NCBI GenBank assembly: GCA_963556195.1
Contig: OY744528.1
Span: 55,534,066-55,598,065, forward strand
Reading direction: 5' to 3'
Source of the DNA: Sepiola atlantica
Taxonomy: Eukaryota > Mollusca > Cephalopoda > Sepiida > Sepiolidae
Length of the DNA stretch: 64,000 nucleotides
Every line of letters starts with the position of its first letter. Positions within the stretch are counted from its first letter, which is position 1. The notes under the pieces are model-generated. The model saw only the letters and a list, made by a program, of their open reading frames with translations, was not told where the DNA came from and made no database searches. Positions 1-10,569 of this stretch are shown in pieces. The translations under genes and the position numbers were made by a program.

Positions 1-101
1 TAACAATAGTAATCTAAGCCTTCTAATTTCATAATTCCATGTTGAAAAGGTGAAAACTCACGAAATCGAGTGATATCGGACGCGCACTACGTGTCGTCAT
101 T

Positions 102-466
102 GATACTTAACAATAGTAATCTACACCCTCAAACCTCATAATGCCATGTTGAAAAGGTAAAACATCACGAAATCAAGTGAAAATGGACGCGCACTACGTG
201 TCGTCATTGATACTTAACAAATGTCTACTTCTAAACTCATAATTCTACATCATTATGTTTTACCTTTACGTTTTCCATTATGTGGAATTATGAGATTAGA
301 AGTATCAATCGAGTGAAAATGGACGCGGACTACGTGTCGTCATTGATATTTAACAATTGTAATCTAAGCACGGAATTATGAAATTAGAAAATTTCATAAT
401 TCCGTGTTGAAAAGGTGAAAACTCACGAAATCGAGTGATATCGGACGCGCACTACGTGTCGTCATT
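102..466 (+). repeat. F-G-H set; G with shortened right arm
   Basis: F 102-208 (with ATGCCATG), G 209-344, H 345-466. G lacks 15 bp of the outer right arm (GAAGTATCAATCG), so the outer stem cannot pair fully. Confidence 0.9.
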
Positions 467-573
467 GATATTTTACAATAGTAATCCAAACCTTCTAATT
501 TCATAATTCCATGTTGAAAAGGTGAAAACTCACGAAATCGAGTGAAAATCGATGCGCACAACGTGTTGTCATT
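467..573 (+). repeat. Reference class A monomer (107 bp)
   Basis: This is an example of the commonest unit. It starts GATATTTTACAATAGTAAT, passes through CTTCTAATTTCATAATTCC and TTGAAAAGGTGAAAACTCAC, and ends CAACGTGTTGTCATT. Two tails alternate without a length change: GAAAATCGATGCGCAC (here) and GATATCGGACGCGCAC. Point variants include CCATG, CCAGG or CCGTG at the centre and CTAAG, CTAAA or CCAAA upstream. Runs of A and B fill most space between the cassettes listed separately. Confidence 0.95.
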
Positions 574-680
574 GATATTTAACAATAGTAATCTAAGCCT
601 TCTAATTTAATAATTCCATGTTGAAAAGGTAAATCATCATGAAATCGAGTGAAAATGGACGCGCACTACGTGTCGTCATT
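574..680 (+). repeat. Reference class B monomer (107 bp)
   Basis: It has the same length and ends as class A, but the middle reads GGTAAATCATCATGAAATCG where A has GGTGAAAACTCACGAAATCG, and the tail is AAAATGGACGCGCAC. B usually follows an A or H unit and precedes a unit starting GATATTAAACAATTG or GATATTTAACAATAG, so its position in the higher-order pattern is not random. Confidence 0.93.
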
Positions 681-1934
681 GATATTTAACAATAGTAATC
701 TAACCCTTCTAATTTCATAATTCCAGGTTGAAAAGGTGAAAACTCACGAAATCGAGTGATATCGGACGCGCACTACGTGTCGTCATTGATATTTTACAAT
801 AGTAATCTAAGCCTTCTAATTTCATAATTCCAGGTTGAAAAGGTGAAAACTCACGAAATCGAGTCATATCGGACGCGCACTACGTGTCGTCATTGATATT
901 TTACAATAGTAATCTAAACCTTCTAATTTCATAATTCCAGTTGAAAAGGTGAAAACTCACGAAATCGAGTGATATCGATGCGCACAACGTGTTGTCATTG
1001 ATATTTAACAATAGTAATCTAAACCTTCTAATTTCATAATTCCATGTTGAAAAGGTGAAAACTCACGAAATCGAGTGATATCGGACGCGCACTACGTGTC
1101 GTAATTGATATTCAACAATAGTAATATAAACCTGAAAATAGACGCGCACTACGTGTCGTCATTGATACTTAACAATTGATACTTAACAATTCATATTTAA
1201 CAATTGTAATTATGAATTATGAAATTAGAAAATTTCATAATTCCGTGTTGAAAAGGTGAAAACTCACGAAATCGAGTGAAAATCGATGCGCACAACGTGT
1301 TGTCATTGATATTTAACAATAGTAATCTAAGCCTTCTAATTTCATAATTCCATGTTGAAAAGGTGAAAACTCACGAAATCGAGTGATATCGGACGCGCAC
1401 TACGTGTCGTCATTGATATTTTACAATAGTAATCCAAACCTTCTAATTTCATAATTCCATGTTGAAAAGGTGAAAACTCACGAAATCGAGTGATATCGGA
1501 CGCGCACTACGTGTCGTCATTGATATTTTACAATAGTAATCCAAACCTTCTAATTTCATAATTCCATGTTGAAAAGGTGAAAACTCACGAAATCGAGTGA
1601 TATTTAACAACTGTAATCTAAGCACGGAATTATGAAATTAGAAAATTTCATAATTCCGTGTTGAAAAGGTGAAAACTCACGAAATCGAGTGAAAATCGAT
1701 GCGCACAACGTGTTGTCATTGATATTTAACAATAGTAATCTAAGCCTTCTAATTTCATAATTCCATGTTGAAAAGGTAAATCATCATGAAATCGAGTGAA
1801 AATGGACGCGCACTACGTGTCGTCATTGATATTTAACAATAGTAATCTAAGCCTTCTAATTTCATAATTCCGTGTTGAAAAGGTTAAAACTCACGAAATC
1901 GAGTGAAAATCGATGCGCACAACGTGTTGTCATT

Positions 1935-2028
1935 GATATTTAACAATAGTAATCTAAGCCTTTCCATGTTGAAAAGGTGAAAACTCACGAAATCGAGTGA
2001 TATCGGACGCGCACTACGTGTCGTCATT
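1935..2028 (+). repeat. 94-bp deletion monomer
   Basis: Class A with 13 bp missing from the centre, leaving GCCTTTCCATGTTG. The same form starts at 9675, 12673, 22548, 27058, 36831, 49901, 54393, 56598, 58658 and 61105. It usually lies between a unit with the GAAAATCGATGCG tail and one starting GATATTTTAC, or GATATTCAAC in the 9.7-kb family, so it spread as part of larger duplicated blocks. Confidence 0.9.
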
Positions 2029-2765
2029 GATATTTTACAATAGTAATCCAAACCTTCTAATTTCATAATTCCATGTTGAAAAGGTGAAAACTCACGAAAT
2101 CGAGTGATAACAATTGTGTCGTCATTGATATTTAACAATTGTAATCTAAGCACGGAATTATGAAATTAGAAAATTTCATAATTCCGTGTTGAAAAGGTGA
2201 AAACTCACGAAATCAAGTGAAAATCGATGCGCACAACGTGTTGTCATTGGTATTTAACAATAGTAATCTAAGCCTTCTAATTTCATAATTCCATGTTGAC
2301 TTTTCAACAAATCATCATGAAATCGAGTGAAAATGGACGCGCACTACGTGTCGTCATTGATATTTTACAATAGTAATCTAAGCCTTTTAATTTCATAATT
2401 CCAGGTTGAAAAGGTGAAAACTCACGAAATCGAGTGATATCGGACGCGCACTACGTGTCGTCATTGATATTCAACAATAAACCTGAAAATAGACGCGCAC
2501 TACGTGTCGTCATTGATACTTAACAATTGATACTTAACAAGTGATATTTAACAATTGTAATTATGAATTATGAAATTAGAAAATTTCATAATTCCGTGTT
2601 GAAAAGGTGAAAACTCACGAAATCGAGTGAAAATCGATGCGCACAACGTGTTGTCATTGATATTTAACAATAGTAATCTAAGCCTTCTAATTTCATAATT
2701 CCATGTTGAAAAGGTAAATCATCATGAAATCGAGTGAAAATGGACGCGCACTACGTGTCGTCATT

Positions 2766-2872
2766 GATATTCAACAATAGTAATCTAAACCTTCTAATTT
2801 CATAATTCCATGTTGAAAAGGTAAAACATCACAAAATCAAGTTAAAATCGCTGCGCATAACGTGGTTTCATT
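2766..2872 (+). repeat. Reference class C monomer (107 bp)
   Basis: Start GATATTCAACAATAG, middle GGTAAAACATCACAAAATC, tail AAAATCGCTGCGCATAACG ending GTGGTTTCATT. C is nearly always followed directly by the 81-bp D unit. A sister form with the ordinary CACTACGTGTCGTCATT tail often sits just upstream, for example before the D units at 8635, 13718, 29983 and 30929. Confidence 0.92.
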
Positions 2873-2953
2873 GATATCTAAAAGTTCTAACCTCATAATT
2901 CAAGGTAAAACATGATTTCGAGTGAAAATCGACGCGCACAACGTGTCGTCATT
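2873..2953 (+). repeat. Reference class D unit (81 bp)
   Basis: A shortened unit starting GATATCTAAAAGTTCTAACC, then CATAATTCAAGGTAAAACATG, then the usual tail GAAAATCGACGCGCACAACG. It lacks about 26 bp of the monomer's first half and centre but keeps the CpG-rich tail. There are 26 D copies in the window, always between C and E; the one at 48356 is altered. Confidence 0.92.
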
Positions 2954-3010
2954 GATATTCAACAATAGTAATATAAACCTGAAAATGGACGCGCACTACG
3001 TGTCGTCATT
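2954..3010 (+). repeat. Reference class E unit (57 bp)
   Basis: The shortest regular unit. It has the monomer start (GATATTCAACAATAGTAAT), a short bridge ATAAACCTGAAAATGG and the full tail ACGCGCACTACGTGTCG, so 50 bp of the centre are missing. It is doubled in four cassettes (4822-4935, 17638-17751, 20338-20451, 25214-25327). Since 57 is 19 x 3, doubling leaves a 61-codon open frame there, but that frame opens with GTG and is a by-product of the repeat. Confidence 0.93.
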
Positions 3011-3866
3011 GATACTTAACAATAGTAATCTACACCCTCAAACCTCATAATTCCATGTTGAAAAGGTAAAACATCACGAAATCGAGTGAAAATGGACGCG
3101 GACTACGTGTCGTCATTGATATTTAACAATTGTAATTAAAGCACGGAATTATGAAATTAGAAAATTTCATAATTCCGTGTTGAAAAGGTGAAAACTCACG
3201 AAATCGAGTGAAAATCGATGCGCACAACGTGTCGTCATTGATATTTTACAATAGTAATCTAAACCTTCTAATTTCATAATTCCATGTTGAAAAGGTAAAT
3301 CATCATGAAATCGAGTGAAAATGGACGCGCACTACGTGTCGTCATTGATATTAAACAATTGTAATCTAAGCCTTCTAATTTCATAATTCCAGTTTGAAAA
3401 GGTGAAAACTCACGAAATCGAGTGATATCGGACGCGCACTACGTGTCGTCATTGATATTTTACAATAGTAATCTAAACCTTCTAATTTCATAATTCCATG
3501 TTGAAAAGGTGAAAACTCACGAAATCGAGTGATATTTAACAATTGTAATCTAAGCACGGAATTATGAAATTAGAAAATTTCATAATTCCGTGTTGAAAAG
3601 GTGAAAACTCACGAAATCGAGTGAAAATCGATGCGCACAACGTGTTGTCATTGATATTTAACAATAGTAATCTAAGCCTTCTAATTTCATAATTCCATGT
3701 TGAAAAGGTAAATCATCATGAAATCGAGTGAAAATGGACGCGCACTACGTGTCGTCATTGATATTAAACAATTGTTATCTAAGCCTTCTAATTTCATAAT
3801 TCCAGGTTGAAAAGGTGAAAACTCACGAAATCGAGTGATATCAGACGCGCACTACGTGTCGTCATT

Positions 3867-4013
3867 GATACTTAACAAATGTCTACTTCTAAACTCATAA
3901 TTCCACATCAGTTTTACCTTTACGTTTTCCATTATGTGGAATTATGAGATTAGAAGTAGACATTTGTTAAGTATCAATCGAGTGAAAATGGACGCGGACT
4001 ACGTGTCGTCATT
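3867..4013 (+). repeat. Short-loop G unit (147 bp)
   Basis: G with 4 bases missing from the loop (CATCAGTTTTACC). It follows an A unit with ATCAGACGCG and has no F before it. The same form occurs at 6567, 11678, 16683, 19383 and 24551. Confidence 0.9.
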
Positions 4014-4935
4014 GATATTTAACAATTGTACGGAATTATGAAATTAGAAAATTTCATAATTCCGTGTTGAAAAGGTGAAAACTCACGAAATCGAGTGAAA
4101 ATCGATGCGCACAACGTGTTGTCATTGATATTTAACAATTGTAATCTAAGCCTTCTAATTTCATAATTCCATGTTGAAAAAGTTGAAAACTCACGAAATC
4201 GAGTGAAAATCGATGCGCACAACGTGTCGTCATTGATATTAAACAATTGTTATCTAAGCCTTCTAATTTCATAATTCCAGGTTGAAAAGGTGAAAACTCA
4301 CGAAATCGAGTGATATCGGACGCGCACTACGTGTCGTCATTAATATTTTACAATAGTAATCTAAACCTTCTAATTTCATAATTCCATGTTTAAAAGGTGA
4401 AAACTCACGAAATCAATTTAACAATTGTTATCTAAGCACGGAATTATGAAATTAGAAAATTTCATAATTCCGTGTTGAAAAGGTGAAAACTCACGAAATC
4501 GAGTGAAAATCGATGCGCACAACGTGTTGTCATTACAATAGTAATCTAAGCCTTCTAATTTCATAATTCCATGTTGAAAAAGTTAAAAACTCACGAAATC
4601 GAGTGATATCGGACGCGCACTACGTGTCGTCATTGATATCAACAATAGTAATCTAAACCTTCTAATTTCATAATTCCATGTTGAAAAGGTAAAACATCAC
4701 AAAATCAAGTTAAAATCGCTGCGCATAACGTGGTTTCATTGATATCTAAAAGTTCTAACCTCATAATTCAAGGTAAAACATGATTTCGAGTGAAAATCGA
4801 CGCGCACAACGTGTCGTCATTGATATTCAACAATAGTAATATAAACCTGAAAATGGACGCGCACTACGTGTCGTCATTGATATTCAACAATAGTAATATA
4901 AACCTGAAAATGGACGCGCACTACGTGTCGTCATT

Positions 4936-5042
4936 GATACTTAACAATAGTAATCTACACCCTCAAACCTCATAATTCCATGTTGAAAAGGTAAAACATC
5001 ACGAAATCAAGTGAAAATGGACGCGCACTACGTGTCGTCATT
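4936..5042 (+). repeat. Reference class F monomer (107 bp)
   Basis: Start GATACTTAACAATAG, then TAATCTACACCCTCAAACC, then GGTAAAACATCACGAAATCAAG and the tail AAAATGGACGCGCAC. F usually precedes the foldback unit G. The first half of F is the closest relative of both arms of G. Confidence 0.92.
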
Positions 5043-5193
5043 GATACTTAACAAATGTCTACTTCTAAACTCATAATTCCACATCATTATGTTTTACCTT
5101 TACGTTTTCCATTATGTGGAATTATGAGATTAGAAGTAGACATTTGTTAAGTATCAATCGAGTGAAAATGGACGCGGACTACGTGTCGTCATT
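5043..5193 (+). repeat. Reference class G foldback unit (151 bp, ~42-bp inverted arms)
   Basis: The left arm is 5043-5084 (starts GATACTTAACAAATGTC), the loop about 5085-5113, and the right arm about 5114-5155 (ends CATTTGTTAAGTATC). The arms are reverse complements with one mismatch (CTAAACTC against GAGATTAG). The reverse complement of the right arm plus loop reads like the first part of an F monomer, including AAAGGTAAAACAT, so G is a monomer start joined to an inverted monomer. The tail is ACGCGGACTACGTGTCG, with GGAC replacing GCAC, which marks every G. I count 42 copies. Confidence 0.95.
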
Positions 5194-5315
5194 GATATTT
5201 AACAATTGTAATTAAAGCACGGAATTATGAAATTAGAAAATTTCATAATTCCGTGTTGAAAAGGTGAAAACTCACGAAATCGAGTGAAAATCGATGCGCA
5301 CAACGTGTCGTCATT
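5194..5315 (+). repeat. Reference class H hairpin unit (122 bp, 17-bp arms)
   Basis: This is an A monomer with 15 extra bases. After the first ~24 bases it carries CACGGAATTATGAAATT, a 4-base loop AGAA, then AATTTCATAATTCCGTG, a perfect 17-bp inverted repeat. The left arm plus loop is the reverse complement of the monomer's own TTCTAATTTCATAATTCC segment. H follows nearly every G and also occurs alone; it is one of the most frequent units. The loop is not followed by a T tract, so it is not a bacterial-type terminator. Confidence 0.94.
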
Positions 5316-5941
5316 GATATTTTACAATAGTAATCTAAACCTTCTAATTTCATAATTCCATGTTGAAAAGGTAAATCATCATGAAATCGAGTGAAAATGG
5401 ACGCGCACTACGTGTCGTCATTGATATTTTACAATAGTAATCTAAACCTTCTAATTTCATAATTCCATGTTGAAAAGGTGAAAACTCACGAAATCGAGTG
5501 ATATTTAACAATTGTAATCTAAGCACGGAATTATGAAATTAGAAAATTTAATAATTCCGTGTTGAAAAGGTGAAAACTCACGAAATCGAGTGAAAATCGA
5601 TGCGCACAACGTGTTGTCATTGATATTTAACAATAGTAATCTAAGCCTTCTAATTTCATAATTCCATGTTGAAAAGGTAAATCATCATGAAATCGAGTGA
5701 AAATGGACGCGCACTACGTGTCATCATTGATATTAAACAATTGTAATTAAGCCTTCTAATTTCATAATTCACAGTTGAAAAGGTGAAAACTCACGAAATC
5801 GAGTGATATCGGACGCGCACTACGTGTCGTCATTGATATTCAACAATAGTAATCTAAACCTTCTAATTTCATAATTCCATGTTGAAAAGGTAAAACATCA
5901 CAAAATCAAGTTAAAATCGCTGCGCATAACGTGGTTTCATT

Positions 5942-6352
5942 GATATCTAAAAGTTCTAACCTCATAATTCAAGGTAAAACATGATTTCGAGTGAAAATCG
6001 ACGCGCACAACGTGTCGTCATTGATATTCAACAATAGTAATATAAACCTGAAAATGGACGCGCACTACGTGTCGTCATTGATACTTAACAAATGTCTACT
6101 TCTAAACTCATAATTCCACATCATTATGTTTTACCTTTACGTTTTCCATTATGTGGAATTATGAGATTAGAAGTAGACATTTGTTAAGTATCAATCGAGT
6201 GAAAATGGACGCGGACTACGTGTCGTCATTGATATTTAACAATTGTAATCTAAGCACGGACTTATGAAATTAGAAAATTTCATAATTCCGTGTTGAAAAG
6301 GTGAAAACTCACGAAATCGAGTGAAAATCGATGCGCACAACGTGTTGTCATT
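5942..6352 (+). repeat. D-E-G-H cassette lacking F
   Basis: D 5942-6022, E 6023-6079, G 6080-6230, H 6231-6352. E joins G directly, an exact one-unit deletion of F. Confidence 0.91.
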
Positions 6353-6566
6353 GATATTTAACAATAGTAATCTAAGCCTTCTAATTTCATAATTCCATGT
6401 TGAAAAGGTAAATCATCATGAAATCGAGTGAAAATGGACGCGCACTACGTGTCGTCATTGATATTAAACAATTGTAATCTAAGCCTTCTAATTTCATAAT
6501 TCCAGGTTGAAAAGGTGAAAACTCACGAAATCGAGTGATATCAGACGCGCACTACGTGTCGTCATT

Positions 6567-6713
6567 GATACTTAACAAATGTCTACTTCTAAACTCATAA
6601 TTCCACATCAGTTTTACCTTTACGTTTTCCATTATGTGGAATTATGAGATTAGAAGTAGACATTTGTTAAGTATCAATCGAGTGAAAATGGACGCGGACT
6701 ACGTGTCGTCATT
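6567..6713 (+). repeat. Short-loop G unit (147 bp)
   Basis: Copy of the unit at 3867, +2,700. Confidence 0.9.
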
Positions 6714-7440
6714 GATATTTAACAATTGTACGGAATTATGAAATTAGAAAATTTCATAATTCCGTGTTGAAAAGGTGAAAACTCACGAAATCGAGTGAAA
6801 ATCGATGCGCACAACGTGTTGTCATTGATATTTAACAATTGTAATCTAAGCCTTCTAATTTCATAATTCCATGTTGAAAAAGTTGAAAACTCACGAAATC
6901 GAGTGAAAATCGATGCGCACAACGTGTCGTCATTGATATTAAACAATTGTTATCTAAGCCTTCTAATTTCATAATTCCAGGTTGAAAAGGTGAAAACTCA
7001 CGAAATCGAGTGATATCGGACGCGCACTACGTGTCGTCATTAATATTTTACAATAGTAATCTAAACCTTCTAATTTCATAATTCCATGTTTAAAAGGTGA
7101 AAACTCACGAAATCAATTTAACAATTGTTATCTAAGCACGGAATTATGAAATTAGAAAATTTCATAATTCCGTGTTGAAAAGGTGAAAACTCACGAAATC
7201 GAGTGAAAATCGATGCGCACAACGTGTTGTCATTACAATAGTAATCTAAGCCTTCTAATTTCATAATTCCATGTTGAAAAAGTTAAAAACTCACGAAATC
7301 GAGTGATATCGGACGCGCACTACGTGTCGTCATTGATATCAACAATAGTAATCTAAACCTTCTAATTTCATAATTCCATGTTGAAAAGGTAAAAAATCAC
7401 AAAATCAAGTTAAAATCGCTGCGCATAACGTGGTTTCATT

Positions 7441-7958
7441 GATATCTAAAAGTTCTAACCTCATAATTCAAGGTAAAACATGATTTCGAGTGAAAATCGA
7501 CGCGCACAACGTGTCGTCATTGATATTCAACAATAGTAATATAAACCTGAAAATGGACGCGCACTACGTGTCGTCATTGATACTTAACAATAGTAATCTA
7601 CACCCTCAAACCTCATAATTCCATGTTGAAAAGGTAAAACATCACGAAATCAAGTGAAAATGGACGCGCACTACGTGTCGTCATTGATACTTAACAAATG
7701 TCTACTTCTAAACTCATAATTCCACATCATTATGTTTTACCTTTACGTTTTCCATTATGTGGAATTATGAGATTAGAAGTAGACATTTGTTAAGTATCAA
7801 TCGAGTGAAAATGGACGCGGACTACGTGTCGTCATTGATATTTAACAATTGTAATCTAAGCACGGAATTATGAAATTAGAAAATTTCATAATTCCGTGTT
7901 GAAAAGGTGAAAACTCACGAAATCGAGTGAAAATCGATGCGCACAACGTGTTGTCATT
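7441..7958 (+). repeat. D-E-F-G-H cassette
   Basis: D 7441, E 7522, F 7579, G 7686-7836, H 7837-7958. Single E where the copies at 4822 and 20338 have two. Confidence 0.92.
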
Positions 7959-8051
7959 GATATTTAACAATAGTAATCTAAGCCTTCTAATTTCATAATT
8001 CCATGTTGAAAAGGTAAAACATCACGAAATCAAGTCAAAATGGACGTCATT

Positions 8052-8313
8052 GATACTTAACAAATGTCTACTTCTAATCTCATAATTCCACATCATTATG
8101 TTTTACCTTTACGTTTTCCATTATGTGGAATTATGAGATTAGAAGTAGACATTTTCAATCGAGTGAAAATGGACGCGGACTACGTGTCGTCATTGATATT
8201 GTAATTTAGATTAAGCACGGAATTATGAAATTAGAAAATTTCATAATTCCGTGTTGAAAAGGTAAAAACTCACGAAATCGAGTGAAAATCGATGCGCACA
8301 ACGTGTTGTCATT
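8052..8313 (+). repeat. Truncated G plus altered H
   Basis: G 8052-8194 (143 bp) has a perfect CTAATCTC/GAGATTAG inner stem but ends GACATTTTCAATCG, losing the outer right arm. H 8195-8313 starts GATATTGTAATTTAG. The preceding monomer (7959-8051) is cut to GGACGTCATT. Confidence 0.88.
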
Positions 8314-8634
8314 GATATTTAACAATAGTAATCTAAGCCTTCTAATTTCATAATTCCATGTTGAAAAGGTAAATCATCATGAAATCGAGTGAAAATGGAC
8401 GCGCACTACGTGTCGTCATTGATATTCAACAATAGTAATCTAAACCTTCTAATTTCATAATTCCATGTTGAAAAGGTAAAACATCACAAAATCAAGTTAA
8501 AATCGCTGCGCACTACGTGTCGTCATTGATATTCAACAATAGTAATCTAAACCTTCTAATTTCATAATTCCATGTTGAAAAGGTAAAACATCACAAAATC
8601 AAGTTTAAATCGCTGCGCATAACGTGGTTTCATT

Positions 8635-9152
8635 GATATCTAAAAGTTCTAACCTCATAATTCAAGGTAAAACATGATTTCGAGTGAAAATCGACGCGCA
8701 CAACGTGTCGTCATTGATATTCAACAATAGTAATATAAACCTGAAAATGGACGCGCACTACGTGTCGTCATTGATACTTAACAATAGTAATCTACACCCT
8801 CAAACCTCATAATTCCATGTTGAAAAGGTAAAACATCACGAAATCAAGTGAAAATGGACGCGCACTACGTGTCGTCATTGATACTTAACAAATGTCTACT
8901 TCTAAACTCATAATTCCACATCATTATGTTTTACCTTTACGTTTTCCATTATGTGGAATTATGAGATTAGAAGTAGACATTTGTTAAGTATCAATCGAGT
9001 GAAAATGGACGCGGACTACGTGTCGTCATTGATATTTAACAATTGTAATCTAAGCACGGAATTATGAAATTAGAAAATTTCATAATTCCGTGTTGAAAAG
9101 GTGAAAACTCACGAAATCGAGTGAAAATCGATGCGCACAACGTGTCGTCATT
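8635..9152 (+). repeat. D-E-F-G-H cassette
   Basis: D 8635, E 8716, F 8773, G 8880-9030, H 9031-9152. The preceding C has AGTTTAAATCG, shared with the copy at 21508. Confidence 0.92.
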
Positions 9153-9530
9153 GATATTTTACAACAGTAATCTAAACCTTCTAATTTCATAATTCCATGT
9201 TGAAAAGGTAAATCATCATGAAATCGAGTGAAAATGGACGCGCACTACGTGTCGTCATTGATATTAAACAATTGTAATCTAAGCCTTCTAATTTCATAAT
9301 TCCAGGTTGAAAAGGTGAAAACTCACGAAATCGAGTGATATCGGACGCGCACTACGTGTCGTCATTGATATTTTACAATAGGAATCTAAACCTTCTAATT
9401 TCATAATTCCATGTTGAAAAGGTAAAAACTCACGAAATCGAGTGATATCGGACGCGCACTACGTGTCGTCATTGATATTCAACAATAGTAATATAAACCT
9501 GAAAATAGACGCGCACTACGTGTCGTCATT

Positions 9531-9572
9531 GATACTTAACAATTGATACTTAACAATTGATATTTAACAATT
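9531..9572 (+). repeat. 14-bp microrepeat at unit start, three copies
   Basis: The first 14 bases of a unit (GATACTTAACAATT) are repeated: two copies plus a third with GATATTTAAC. Similar two- or three-copy runs occur near 1160, 2516, 13253, 15911, 22406, 26916, 33680, 34926, 35957, 49247, 50731, 51141, 52591, 53107, 57051 and 59706. In several the last copy begins CATATTT. They always follow an E-like unit with tail AAAATAGACGCGC and precede an H-like hairpin unit. Confidence 0.88.
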
Positions 9573-9794
9573 GTAATTATGAATTATGAAATTAGAAAAT
9601 TTCATAATTCCGTGTTGAAAAGGTGAAAACTCACGAAATCGAGTGAAAATCGATGCGCACAACGTGTTGTCATTGATATTTAACAATAGTAATCTAAGCC
9701 TTTCCATGTTGAAAAGGTGAAAACTCACGAAATCGAGTGATATCGGACGCGCACTACGTGTCGTCATTGATATTCAACAATAGTAATCTAAACC

Positions 9795-9881
9795 TTCTAA
9801 TTTATGAAATGTCGTCATTGATACTTAACAATGTTGAAAAGAAAATCAAGTTAAAATCGCTGCGCATAACGTGGTTTCATT
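9795..9881 (+). repeat. Scrambled C monomer upstream of D
   Basis: The centre reads TAATTTATGAAATGTCGTC followed by a new unit start and AATGTTGAAAAGAAAATC, then the normal C tail. A fragment of tail and unit start has been inserted in the monomer. The same scramble is at ~22,668 and ~27,178. Confidence 0.82.
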
Positions 9882-10248
9882 GATATCTAAAAGTTCTAAC
9901 CTTATAATTCAAGGTAAAACATGATTTCGAGTGAAAATCGACGCGCACAACGTGTCGTCATTGATATTCAACAATAGTAATATAAACCTGAAAATGGACG
10001 CGCACTACGTGTCGTCATTGATACTTAACAATAGTAATCTACACCCTCAAACCTCATAATTCCATGTTGAAAAGGTAAAACATCACGAAATCAAGTGAAA
10101 ATGGACGCGCACTACGTGTCGTCATTGATATTTAACAATTGTAATCTAAGCACGGAATTATGAAATTAGAAAATTTCATAATTCCGTGTTGAAAAGGTGA
10201 AAACTCACGAAATCGAGTGAAAATCGATGCGCACAACGTGTTGTCATT
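9882..10248 (+). repeat. D-E-F-H cassette lacking G
   Basis: D 9882 (CCTTATAATT variant), E 9963, F 10020, H 10127-10248. F joins H directly. Confidence 0.91.
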
Positions 10249-10569
10249 GATATTTAACAATAGTAATCTAAGCCTTCTAATTTCATAATTCCATGTTGAA
10301 AAGGTAAATCATCATGAAATCGAGTGAAAATGGACGCGCACTACGTGTCGTCATTGATATTAAACAATAGTAATCTAAGCCTTCTAATTTCATAATTCCA
10401 GGTTGAAAAGGTGAAAACTCACGAAATCGAGTGATATCGGACGCGCACTACGTGTCGTCATTGATATTCGACAATAGTAATTTAAACCTTCTAATTTCAT
10501 AATTCCATGTTGAAAAGGTGAAAACTCACGAAATCGAGTGAAAATCGATGCGCACAACGTGTCGTCATT

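Larger units (their letters stand above)
2873..3239 (+). repeat. D-E-F-H cassette without G
   Basis: D 2873-2953, E 2954-3010, F/G hybrid 3011-3117, H 3118-3239. The 107-bp hybrid starts as F and ends with the G-specific GCGGACTACG tail, so the foldback was removed by exchange between the AGTGAAAATGGACGCG stretches shared by F and G. Confidence 0.9.
4635..5315 (+). repeat. Complete C-D-E-E-F-G-H cassette (reference)
   Basis: C 4635-4740 (106 bp, one T missing), D 4741-4821, E 4822-4878, E 4879-4935, F 4936-5042, G 5043-5193, H 5194-5315. The tiling leaves no gaps and is my standard for the other copies. Confidence 0.94.

Noticed and set aside
4790..4975. Plus-strand 61-codon frame with a 19-residue repeat (also at 17606, 20306, 25182)
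   Set aside because: It comes from doubling of the 57-bp E unit, opens with GTG rather than ATG, and exists only where E is doubled.
5043..5193. MITE or foldback transposon
   Set aside because: The inverted arms derive from the satellite monomer, there is no target-site duplication, and copies always sit at the same register next to F and H.
5212..5249. Intrinsic transcription terminator at the H hairpin
   Set aside because: The stem is AT-rich, no T tract follows, and it occurs in dozens of copies with no gene nearby.
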